Made by a program: the position numbers and the translations under genes. A stretch of DNA of 64,000 nt from Amoebophrya sp. A120 (Eukaryota; Sar; Dinophyceae; Syndiniales; Amoebophryaceae). This document shows positions 55,601 through 64,000 of the stretch, one piece after another. Where the stretch lies: NCBI GenBank assembly GCA_905178155.1, contig CAJINV010000003.1:5795985-5859984 (forward strand), given 5' to 3'. Within the stretch, counting starts at the first letter, position 1. Each line of letters starts with the position of its first letter. Below the pieces are notes generated by a model. It had not been told where the DNA came from. It saw nothing but the letters and a program-made list of their open reading frames with translations, and made no database searches.

Positions 55601-56888
55601 GCAGGAGCCGCTCAGTGGTGGCGTCACTCGTGTTGTGGAAAAAGCCAAGACCCAGGACACGATTGATCCAAGTACTACAAGTGCCGAGGCAGGCGGGGCT
55701 GCTGTGTGTAAAAATAATCTTCAGACTGCTAAAACGCGCGCAACATCGAAGTCCAAGAAGGCAAAGGCGAGCGGCGTGCGTGGCAACGTGTGGCTTCTGA
55801 AGCCTGGGCTTTTCGCGAATCGCGGCACGGGGATCGAAATCTTGACCGAATTGGAAAAGATCCAGGCGCACCTGCGGAAGAAGATCCACAAGTATCCTTT
55901 CCTCCTGCAGAAATACATCGAACGGCCCTTTTTGGTGGAAGGCAGGAAGTTCGACATTCGTGCCTACGCACTCGTGCTTGACGAGTGCGATGAGGCGGAC
56001 GACGAGCAGCCCTCGGGTGTTGAAAGCAGTTATGGTACCGCGATCGGTAGTGGAGTTGCGGCACAGGAGATGAAGCAGCCGCCTGATGCTGGTGCATCTT
56101 CGCGAAAGAACGACGATGATCCTGATCGTATCGCCAGCGAGCAAAACAGATCCAAGTCCCCGAAGAGCGTGGGGGATGCGCTCGAGGCTTACTACTATGT
56201 GGACTACTACATCCGCACGACGAGCACCACCTACAGCTGTTCCGACTTTGCGAACCGGTTGAAGCACCTGAATAACGACGCTGTGCAAAAACACGGGTCC
56301 GACTACGGAAAGTTCGAAAGCGCGAACAAGTTGTCCATTCCCGAGTTCCAAGCCTATTTGGAGAAGAACCGGTACAGCAACAAAGGGTTCTCCACCACGG
56401 TCCTAACGGAGCAGATCAAGGCCCATATGCGGACAGTGTTCACCGCCAGTGCTTCGCTGCTGAACCCGCGCCGGATCCCCGGGTATCATAGTCGCGGCTT
56501 CTTTTGTTGATTGTTGAGGCGTGTCTTGAGCCAAAACTGTAAGTACAGCGTCCCGTCATGTTTTCTTGAAGATTTACAGACGGTGGCGATCCACAAGCTA
56601 CAGACATGATGATCCATTTGCTGTGGGGGACGGGGACAACAACCAATAGCGATACGCCATCGAAAAATGATAATAAGGTGCTACGAGATGTTTGGGTTCG
56701 ACTTTATGCTGGACACGGATTTTCGGTGCTGGCTAATTGAGGTGAACACTAACCCGTGCTTGGAATTGTGCAATGCACACTTGGCAACCATTCTGCCGCC
56801 TCTCATCGAGTCTACTATTCGCAAGAAGGTCTTCAAAAACTTCGGAAAGTGGGACCACAAGTGGGAGCGGCTCGATCTCGGTGGATAG
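52602..56888 (+). CDS. Tubulin-tyrosine-ligase-like (TTLL) glutamylase/glycylase family protein
   Basis: Exons 52602-56482 and 56678-56888 (canonical GTATCA...ATAAG, phases match) give 1363 residues. TTLL enzymes use ATP to add Glu or Gly to tubulin tails. ATP-grasp landmarks are NHLEGNQVLCTKIGLFECLR (N-terminal subdomain), NVWLLKPGLFANRGTGIEIL (lysine and nucleotide-binding loop), PFLLQKYIERPFLVEGRKFD followed by IRAYALV (the family signature), and, in exon 2, DFRCWLIEVNTNPCLE with the metal-binding Glu and Asn. The ligase core is split by two disordered inserts: roughly residues 460-720 (Ser/Thr/Pro-rich) and 810-1050 (acidic). The first 280 residues are also disordered. Axonemal or cytoplasmic tubulin is the likely substrate; which amino acid is added cannot be told. 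ATG at 52602 is the first in frame. Confidence 0.87.
56525..56536 (-). other. 12-nt match to the dinoflagellate spliced-leader 3' end
   Basis: Read on the - strand this is TTTTGGCTCAAG, identical to the last 12 nt of the known dinoflagellate spliced leader. It lies inside the TTLL intron. It is not followed by a GT donor, so it is not a working SL RNA gene. It might be a relic of a reverse-transcribed trans-spliced mRNA, or chance. Confidence 0.3.
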
Positions 56889-57426
56889 GTTCAATGGAAC
56901 GTCGTCGGTTCCGCAATGGCACTCAAATCATTTTTCCATGCATGACTCTAGCGCTTCTTGGTGAAAAAGAAAATCACAATGAAGAGTCCGACCCCGACGT
57001 GCATCATCCTAACATGGGGTGCCAATGTGGTGCCTTCACGCAGCGATCGTGTTCATCACGTGTATTCTTTTTGGTAATCAAGCGCAGCTCGATGGCTAAT
57101 TTCAGATTGTCGGTTCACGGTAATATCACAATACACCAGGATCTCGATCCTTCTACAGCACTCTCTGTGCAATAAATATTTTGAAGATCAACATACGAGG
57201 CAGGTGGGACCAAAATGAACAAAGTGAGTTTATTACCTCCATCTGTCGCTGCTTCAAGTTCAAACCTGTAGGCCCGGGTTTTGCCTACAGCTCGAGCCAC
57301 ATTACGCAACGGGTACTGACGGTGTCTTCATCCAAGACAAGGAAAATAAACTTCAGCGGCAGGGGCAGTCGATGGGTAGCGAGACGAGAAAATAATCATG
57401 ATAGCGGTAGCGAGGGGGTTATCGTT
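56889..57426. other. Intergenic or 5' region of the next gene
   Basis: The frame of the following gene is open back to about 57181 but without ATG before 57427. Either this is 5' untranslated sequence or an upstream exon boundary lies here. Nothing else recognised. Confidence 0.5.
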
Positions 57427-60400
57427 ATGCCAACCGCGGTTTTGCCACTTTCTCAGTTGGGAGTGTGGCTCCTGTTCTGGCGAGCGATTGAAGCCCAGCA
57501 CTACAGTCCGCTAGTTCGGGTGCCATACACGCTGAGACGAAAGCGGTGGAATCAGGTCTTGCAAAACAAAGGAAATGACATCCAGCATCCCAGTGTCAAT
57601 GTCCGAGGGGATGAACAGATTGGAAAGAATGTTGACTTTTGTGCGCAGCTGGGCGACGAGAAGCTGGCAAGGCTTTTCCGAGAAAACCCCAGCTACCACC
57701 GCGAGGTGGCTCCGCTGGCCCTTGTCTTTGGACATACACTTCCCCTCACTCTCATCAACACGACCACCTCAGACTGGTCGTTGCAGCAACCAACTGCAGG
57801 CGCAACCAGCGACGAGAATAAGAAAGCGGTCGCGACAGATGCAAATGGGACCACCCCAGCTGGGAACAACCATCTAGCCGGCACACGTATAGTAGGAGAT
57901 GCAGCGTCAACAGAGGAGCGTCCTGCTGTGCAGAACGAAAGTGAAAGAACGCCACAAACTACGATGCCGACCTCCCCGGAAGAAAAACTAGACAAGCAAA
58001 TCGCGAGCGTGCAGCTCGCGCTTCGCTACGCCTATGAGTCGTTACGGTTTGAGGACGGTTTCGCGCTGTTCGGCGTCGCCTGCGGTGTGGTGGAGATCTT
58101 TTTCCCCTGTTCTACCGATTCTCGGATGCTGGCCGGTGCGCGGTCCGCGTCCGCAGCGAAGACGGCAAAGTTTGTTCGCCTTGTGGACGAGTTAGCCGAA
58201 GTTTGCGAGCACGCGATGCGAACCCGGTTCGTGCATCACGCCGACGCGGAGTGTCGCGACGCGTATCCACTGGGCGGCGAGGTACCGGACGAGAGCTCTC
58301 GGTTCGGGCCTCGCGCCGGACTCTTTGTTCGTCCGCAATTGAAGCAGCTGTTCGTGCGATACCGGCAGAACGTCACCAAATCGTTGCGCGCGTTCGCCGT
58401 TCAGCAGGACCACGGGCTTTGGGACGAAAGAGGCCAGAGTTTGTCCGCCGGCGAGGAAAGAAGCTCAAGCCCGTCAATTTTTGCCACCATGTTCATGCAG
58501 GTGGTGGGCCGGTTTTTCCCCAACGACCCAGCCACCGCGTCCTCCTCTCCGATCTTGATTGGTGGACAGGTGCTGTGGCCCACCACGCAGCTCGACGACG
58601 CAGATGATCTCGCTTGGTGGCGGGCAATGACCAAACTGCATGCGTACTCCTGCTCGGTTTACTACGCACTGCTGATGCAAAGTGCGTTCCTTCGAGATAA
58701 TCTTCTGTCCAGCCCAGCACGAAACACGCTGCACGCCATTCGCAACCACACAATAGTACAACCAGGGGTAGCTGCTGCGCAAATAACGGAGGAGCTTGTT
58801 GAACCGGTTGTAGGCATTGCCACCAAACAAAAGCACGGGTCGCACAGCATTGGGGAACGCTGGTGGGATCCCGCTGATGGAGGAAGTACTCTGCGACGGA
58901 CTATGGGGCCACCTAGAAGTGGTTCTGCCGATGAACATCTACTTGCAGCTGAAGCTAGGGAGAGCACAAAAATGGCGGGAGCGGGATCACGATCCGTCGC
59001 GGTCGTTCCGCGTCTGGATGAGTGGGACGTTGTGACCGGTCACGCGCCAAAGCATAGCCGGCGAGGCACCGCACAGGAACAAGTTTCGCAGTGTACGTAC
59101 GGACTGGTGCGGTGGTGGCACGTCACGCAGTGGGCCGACCGGAAGGGGACCGGAGAGGAGGACTTCCGGGCTCTACTGGCGCACTCGGGCGACATCGTGA
59201 CGACGCGCCGTGTGGCAGGGCACCCCGACATACAGGAGATCCTTTCGTTGGTGTTTCGTAGTGTACCGATTGTGCCACTTCTATTCCGCTTGCAATCAGG
59301 ATTGTGTGCTTCCTGGCAGGCGGAAAAGACGTCAGCGTCGTTGGCCGAACGGAAAGAAGAAATCGCAAAGGAGCTGGTTCTTTCGGTGGCGACTAGTGAG
59401 CGTCTCGTGACAGAAGCAGAACTTGTGGGTACGCAGGAACGACGACTGGGGGCACGGTCTTCACCTCTGGCTCACGCGGCCAACGTCAAGAAGGACGCGC
59501 TCCAGGAGCACCCAGGCCAGGAAGGTAAATCTCAATCTGAGTCGCAGCGCAGACCGAAAGTTCGCTTGCTGATGGTTGTTTGGCGTTCACCCAACGTTTT
59601 GCGGTACTTGCGGAACATACAGTTATGGCAGTGTTACGCGAATGTGCAGGGCTACGAGTTTGTTGTGCAGGCTGGGCCGCCGGATTTTTTGCAGACACCG
59701 GAGACGGAAAAGTTTCTTTTCTACTCGAACCTCACAGCGTGGGTCGACCCAGAAATTTGGTCATCATCATCTGCAGATATGAATCATACCCAGCGATTTG
59801 CAGTGATGCGGCAGCGTCTTTTTTCACAGGACAAGAAACGACGCACGACAGCTGATGGTGCAAGCGATTCCGGCGGTGGTATTCGGGAAGCGCACACAGT
59901 CAGCCGCTTGCCAGCCGTTCCAGAGGGTCCCGGAGGTGCAGAAACGCCGATTCAGCGACGTCGACGGCCAGTGTCTTACATGTTCCCTGACGAGACTTCA
60001 GCTCCACAGGGCGCAAACCGAAAGAAGACACCCCCGGACGACGTCGCGGCTTCAGCGACTCGGTTCTCGCAGTCGCACAAGCGCTGGGAGTCACGGGACC
60101 GCGGCGGGGAAGAGTTGGCGAAACAGCCCTGGTTCCGGCTTCGGTGGTGGCGGATGCGGCAACACCTATTGCAGATGAAAGCCGACGCGGCGCGTAGACC
60201 GGACGAGGAGGAGCAAATCTTGATCACGGTGGACGTGGATACGTTGCCGAACCCTTCCTGTTTCGCGGACGTCGCGCTGCACCGGCTGGTGGACCGCCAC
60301 CCCATCGCAATCAAGGACACCCCGCCCTTTTCGGAGGTAAACACGGGTGGTCTGATGGTCACCCGCAACAGCGTGTGGAGCCGGCTGTACCTGGAGGAGC

Positions 60401-61950
60401 TCTGTGAAACATTGCAGCAGTCGTACTTCACGCCGGCGCAGCACCCGGACATGCTTATGAGCACGGAGGCCATTTTGCACGTGCTGCGCGTCGAAGTGCT
60501 GGCCAAGCTGGACCAGCTGCTGTCACTCTTGCAAAAGGAGCAAGAAGGAGAGGCTACGCCATCCGCCGGTGTCGAAAGACGTACTACTACCACACTGGTC
60601 CTTGACCGCACCCAGGATCACGCGAACTCGTCCGGAACATCAAAACAAGATCCAGCAACTTTGATGACGTGGAAGGCGGCGAGTAGCAGAGTCTTACTCT
60701 CCCTGGAAGAGGTTGACGCCTTGAAGGCCAACTCTGGAAACATCATTCGCAGACTGGACCTCTCGCACTGTTGGCGCAGCTACAACACGGCGCTGCGCTC
60801 CCAGGTGAATGCGGCGAAGTGCTGGAACGAGCAAGTGGACGGGTTGCTGCGCATTCTGAAATTGCTCCCGCACTTCTCGGTTGTAACCGCAGTCCGTATG
60901 AAGTCGTTCCAGGACACGCTGCAGGAAAGGAAAAAGGTGGTTAGGTCTCTCAAGGCACTGATCTATGGTCCGCGCTTCCACACGGTGGGCTCTATAAAGT
61001 ACGAGCTGGAAGAGGACTACCAACGCGAGCTGAGGCTCGGGTTGACGCACTTGTCGCCACGAACGCGGGCCACGGTGATGGGGCACTCGTTCCCGAAGTC
61101 AGTATCCGCTGCTAGTACTACCTCCACTTTCATATCTACAACCACAACAACGGCGCCTTTAGTCGACGACTCCGCATCGTCTTTTGCGCCGTCGTCCCCT
61201 GCTCTATTGGGTGCGACGGAGGGCGGAAACCTCGGTGAAAGACTCTCGCCGTACTCCCCCGAAGAAACCCGCGACCGAGCTGTGCTGAGTTGGGAGCCCG
61301 AGAAGCGCCGAGCCTTTCTCGCAGAGTCGACGTACCGCTTTCAGCACTGGCTGTACGAGTCTGTGGAGGTGGGGATCGCCAGCTTCCGCCAGAAAAGCCT
61401 GTCCGAGGTTGTTCACTTCGTCGACCCCCGGAAGCTGGAGATGAACTTTCGCCCGACCCAGTTTCTTTACGCACCCCATGACGTGCTGGACAACCTGAAA
61501 AACAGTGGCGTCTCACATCCGGGACGGATCGCCGAGGTACACGAGGGCTTTACTCCGATGGTGGCGCATTGGGCCGGGTTGCGCTGGGACGAGAAGCAGA
61601 TCAGCATGTACTGGTATTTGAGAAGGTTCAACGGAACGCTCGATTTGCAAGCTGCCCATGATGCCGGAAGTAAAGGGCGGAATGTTAACGATAAGCAAGG
61701 AAATAAACCTGTTGTCCACTACCCTTGGTACGACTACAACAATGCTTCCTGGTCGGACAGAAAGTCATTCGAAAACCTGGTTCGCACCGCAAACGCGAGT
61801 ATGGATAATCTCGCGGACCTGCTTTATAGAGAGTACCACGGCCCGGAAGTGTGTGCCTGGGCGCAAAATTTGGACGCAACCTGCCAACCCAGTACGGCGT
61901 ACCACCGGTTGCTCATGTGCCGGGGCGCTGGCGAGTGGCTGTGCGGGTGA
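57427..61950 (+). CDS. Very large secretory glycosyltransferase-like protein
   Basis: Single exon, about 1507 residues from ATG 57427. It begins with a signal-like segment (AVLPLSQLGVWLLFWRAIEA). Residues 50-700 are unrecognised, with helical segments and many potential N-glycosylation sites. A nucleotide-diphospho-sugar-transferase-like domain starts near residue 715: KVRLLMVVWRSPNVLRYLRN then WQCYANVQGYEFVVQ. After an insert comes EQILITVDVDTLPNPSC with a DVD metal motif and FSEVNTGGLMVTRNSVWSRL, which resembles the acceptor region of GT34/GT77-like enzymes. The C-terminal part contains LYAPHDVLDNLKNSG and FTPMVAHWAGLRWDEKQ and ends in a Cys-bearing tail (CAWAQNLDATCQPS). Likely a Golgi glycan-building enzyme; exact family uncertain. 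Confidence 0.7.
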   Translation: MPTAVLPLSQLGVWLLFWRAIEAQHYSPLVRVPYTLRRKRWNQVLQNKGNDIQHPSVNVRGDEQIGKNVDFCAQLGDEKLARLFRENPSYHREVAPLALVFGHTLPLTLINTTTSDWSLQQPTAGATSDENKKAVATDANGTTPAGNNHLAGTRIVGDAASTEERPAVQNESERTPQTTMPTSPEEKLDKQIASVQLALRYAYESLRFEDGFALFGVACGVVEIFFPCSTDSRMLAGARSASAAKTAKFVRLVDELAEVCEHAMRTRFVHHADAECRDAYPLGGEVPDESSRFGPRAGLFVRPQLKQLFVRYRQNVTKSLRAFAVQQDHGLWDERGQSLSAGEERSSSPSIFATMFMQVVGRFFPNDPATASSSPILIGGQVLWPTTQLDDADDLAWWRAMTKLHAYSCSVYYALLMQSAFLRDNLLSSPARNTLHAIRNHTIVQPGVAAAQITEELVEPVVGIATKQKHGSHSIGERWWDPADGGSTLRRTMGPPRSGSADEHLLAAEARESTKMAGAGSRSVAVVPRLDEWDVVTGHAPKHSRRGTAQEQVSQCTYGLVRWWHVTQWADRKGTGEEDFRALLAHSGDIVTTRRVAGHPDIQEILSLVFRSVPIVPLLFRLQSGLCASWQAEKTSASLAERKEEIAKELVLSVATSERLVTEAELVGTQERRLGARSSPLAHAANVKKDALQEHPGQEGKSQSESQRRPKVRLLMVVWRSPNVLRYLRNIQLWQCYANVQGYEFVVQAGPPDFLQTPETEKFLFYSNLTAWVDPEIWSSSSADMNHTQRFAVMRQRLFSQDKKRRTTADGASDSGGGIREAHTVSRLPAVPEGPGGAETPIQRRRRPVSYMFPDETSAPQGANRKKTPPDDVAASATRFSQSHKRWESRDRGGEELAKQPWFRLRWWRMRQHLLQMKADAARRPDEEEQILITVDVDTLPNPSCFADVALHRLVDRHPIAIKDTPPFSEVNTGGLMVTRNSVWSRLYLEELCETLQQSYFTPAQHPDMLMSTEAILHVLRVEVLAKLDQLLSLLQKEQEGEATPSAGVERRTTTTLVLDRTQDHANSSGTSKQDPATLMTWKAASSRVLLSLEEVDALKANSGNIIRRLDLSHCWRSYNTALRSQVNAAKCWNEQVDGLLRILKLLPHFSVVTAVRMKSFQDTLQERKKVVRSLKALIYGPRFHTVGSIKYELEEDYQRELRLGLTHLSPRTRATVMGHSFPKSVSAASTTSTFISTTTTTAPLVDDSASSFAPSSPALLGATEGGNLGERLSPYSPEETRDRAVLSWEPEKRRAFLAESTYRFQHWLYESVEVGIASFRQKSLSEVVHFVDPRKLEMNFRPTQFLYAPHDVLDNLKNSGVSHPGRIAEVHEGFTPMVAHWAGLRWDEKQISMYWYLRRFNGTLDLQAAHDAGSKGRNVNDKQGNKPVVHYPWYDYNNASWSDRKSFENLVRTANASMDNLADLLYREYHGPEVCAWAQNLDATCQPSTAYHRLLMCRGAGEWLCG

Positions 61951-62854
61951 CCTTGTCACGCGGGTAAACTGCAGGTCTTACTTCTAATTTCTGACTTCTT
62001 GCATGTCTGCGATCTTGGCCACCGGGGGGGATCATTGGATTACATTCATAGCTGCACTCAAGTTCTTGCGACGTTCGCCACTGTCTAATAAGTACCTTGT
62101 CGCTACGTCTTTTCTACGAAGACAACATCCTCTGCGAAAATTTGGTAGACAGTCGCGCTGTTCACTTCCGGGGGCGAATACAAAGGGGATGCCAGCGCCA
62201 CTCCTTTTGGCACAGGCTATCATTATCTCGATAGACATAGAGCATCATACGTGAAATACATGAAACGTTGGTTGACTTTTGCCAAGAGTAAGAGAAAGTA
62301 GATATCGGTTACAAAAAATTCATGGTGTCGATGGCAGGAGTCGGTACTACCCAGCACTGCTTTGATCGGCAATTCATCTGAAATCTATCTTTCTTGTGTC
62401 AGAGATTCGGTTCTAGTTGGTGCGCACAGACACACAGACAGTCGTACATAACGAAGGACTGGAGCAGTGAATGATCTCGTCAGACGAAATGTCACTTAGA
62501 TCTTCTAGATCACAATCGCAAAGCCGAATCACATTAGCGATGACCTCGCTCAGTGATAGAGGTGGCTCGGGTCGGTTGGAGTGACCGCATGTTTTCTTTT
62601 TTCTCTAATGGTTCAGGTCCCATGCACGTGCTCGACAACGAACCCCCGTATGACTACCTCAGCTCCTAATACTCATGCAAAAGCTTTAGCTTATGTTGAC
62701 CCCCTCCCCCTCGGTCTCAGCGCAGTGTTTTTATTGAAACCGAAAAGAAAATCGAAACCCATACCCAAATAACTCCAGCAGAACGTGATACTTGAGAGGG
62801 TTTGTTGAAGTTCTCCATTACGGGTCGCGTGCAGCATCCTCCACAAAAATCAGC
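61951..62854. other. Intergenic
   Basis: 900 bp with no supported gene. A GGGGGGG run sits at about 62024-62030. The frame of the AFG1 gene extends left to about 62792 without ATG. Confidence 0.55.
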
Positions 62855-63829
62855 ATGCGTGTGAGCAACATCGCGAGGTGCAGCTCCGGGCGGAAGCGCG
62901 CGATCAGGATACAACCGGAGAATGCGACAGCCATATTTGCGTCCTCGACGACCACCGCGTTGAAAAGCAAAAGAAGTCCCAGCACTTGTTACCCGACCCT
63001 TTGTTCCAATCTTCGTGGCCTTCCGACTTCTACCCTTTTATCGAGATCCCCTTTGTTCCGAGACCCACCACTGCGACCGCGTAGTTTCGAATGCACCACT
63101 GGCCGTGGCTTCGCCACGAAATTCTCGCTCGAATCTGTACTAAGCGATGGAAGCGACTCTGCCAGGCGTTCGCCAGGTGAGCTGTATAGGCAACTATGCG
63201 ACCAGAAAATCATCGAGGCCGACCCCATGCAGACGCACGCGCTGCAGGCACTCGACCGCATATTCCACCAGACCACCGCAAGATCCTCAGCCTTGTCTTC
63301 TTCGAGTGCGGGAAGAACTCTAGTCGGGGGGCAGGAGTCGGGGAAGTTGTCATCTGCAGCCGGCGCGGAAAGAGACATGAGCACAGGCCCGGCGGGCGAA
63401 TTCGTCCGTGGACTCTATCTACACGGGCCGGCGGGCAGCGGCAAGTCCATGTGCATGGACTTACTTTTTCACAGCCTTTCAGCGCAGCCCCACGTGAAAG
63501 CCAGGAGGCAGCACTTGCACGAGTTCCTCTACACCTTGCACCGGCGGCTGTTCCAGCTGAAGAGCAAGCCAAACTACCAGGGTGCCAGCCGCAAAGAAAG
63601 CGTGGTCCTGGCGCACAGCGGTGTGGGGCACATTGGCAAAGAGGCCGCAGCCATGTCCAGCGCTCGCGAGCAGCAGCTCTCTGCAAACTCTGCAATGAAG
63701 CGGTTCGCGGAGGAGCTGAAGGAAGAGTGTGATGTCTTGTGCTTTGACGAGTTCACAATAACCACAATCCAAGACTGCACCATCCTAGCACCTCTACTGG
63801 CAAAAATGTTCGCCCAGAACATCGTTGTG
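62855..63829 (+). CDS. AFG1/LACE1-like mitochondrial AAA ATPase, 5' exon (partial)
   Basis: First exon of 325 codons from ATG 62855, ending at a GT donor (GTACTG, 63830). The gene continues past the window or in unseen exons. The N-terminal 90 residues are Arg/Ser-rich with few acids, typical of a mitochondrial presequence. Then ELYRQLCDQKIIEADPMQTH resembles the AFG1 start. Walker A is GLYLHGPAGSGKSMCMDLLF and Walker B is DVLCFDEFTITTIQDCTIL, followed by LLAKMFAQNIVVV, matching the AFG1/ZapE family (VCCLLCFDEFQVTDIADAMIL type). An insert between ARRQHLHEFLYTLHRRL and the Walker B is longer than usual. In other eukaryotes AFG1 helps degrade or handle respiratory-chain proteins in the mitochondrial matrix or inner membrane. 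Confidence 0.85.
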
Positions 63830-64000
63830 GTACTGAAGTACTTGTTTGCTTTTTGATATTCCGATAGTTCGTTTATCAATCTGGGCTTGCCAGACTTGAT
63901 ATCGATACGATTTTGATTCGCATCATCGATCTATCTTCAACATATTAAAACGAGGACACATACATAAGCCTTTAACTCACAACTGTGATTTCTCCGCCTT
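63830..64000. other. Probable intron of the AFG1-like gene up to the window edge
   Basis: Begins with the GT donor after ...NIVVV. The codons expected next in AFG1 (a TSNR-like motif) are not found before the window ends. AT-rich. Confidence 0.6.

Overview
The window looks like nuclear DNA of an alveolate protist, most likely a dinoflagellate-lineage organism. The closest match I know is a syndinian such as Amoebophrya, whose genomes are known for invasive intronic elements and non-canonical introns. Evidence seen here: multi-exon genes with ordinary GT-AG introns; a second intron class with terminal inverted repeats and 5-bp target duplications; eukaryotic protein families (SAMHD1-like HD phosphohydrolase, TTC5-like protein, tubulin-tyrosine-ligase-like protein, SLC22-like transporter, AFG1 ATPase); and every supported gene on the + strand, as in unidirectional dinoflagellate gene arrays. 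The species assignment is inference.

Layout: 1-739, edge and possible last exon of a gene; 1326-3840, unknown protein with two introners; 5276-10360, SAMHD1-like gene with five introners plus one candidate; 11544-12530, secreted PAN-domain protein; 13681-14883, CCHC zinc-knuckle plus RRM protein; 15647-17988, protein with repeated acidic-WCV motifs and a minimal 109-bp introner; 20112-25038, PX-domain protein; 25694-29437, SLC22-like transporter; 30224-32751, leucine-rich-repeat protein with a GER-repeat tail; 33641-35218, TTC5-like protein; 35653-36312, RRM protein; 36698-40015, fucosyltransferase-like protein; 40451-40720, small CX9C protein; 41107-45974, EF-hand-like protein; 46571-48643, methyltransferase-glycosyltransferase fusion; 49198-51713, C2-like coiled-coil protein; 52602-56888, TTLL; 57427-61950, large glycosyltransferase-like protein; 62855-63829 and beyond, AFG1-like ATPase, cut by the window edge.

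The main discovery is a set of about a dozen introner-like introns. They fall into several unrelated terminal-repeat families. All begin with TA and end with ATA, and sit between 5-bp direct repeats. Removing the element plus one repeat copy restores the reading frame each time. In the SAMHD1-like gene it also restores the HD active-site motif to the family's exact length. No operon logic applies. The genes are independent, with recurring themes of sugar transfer (three genes) and tubulin biology (TTC5, TTLL).
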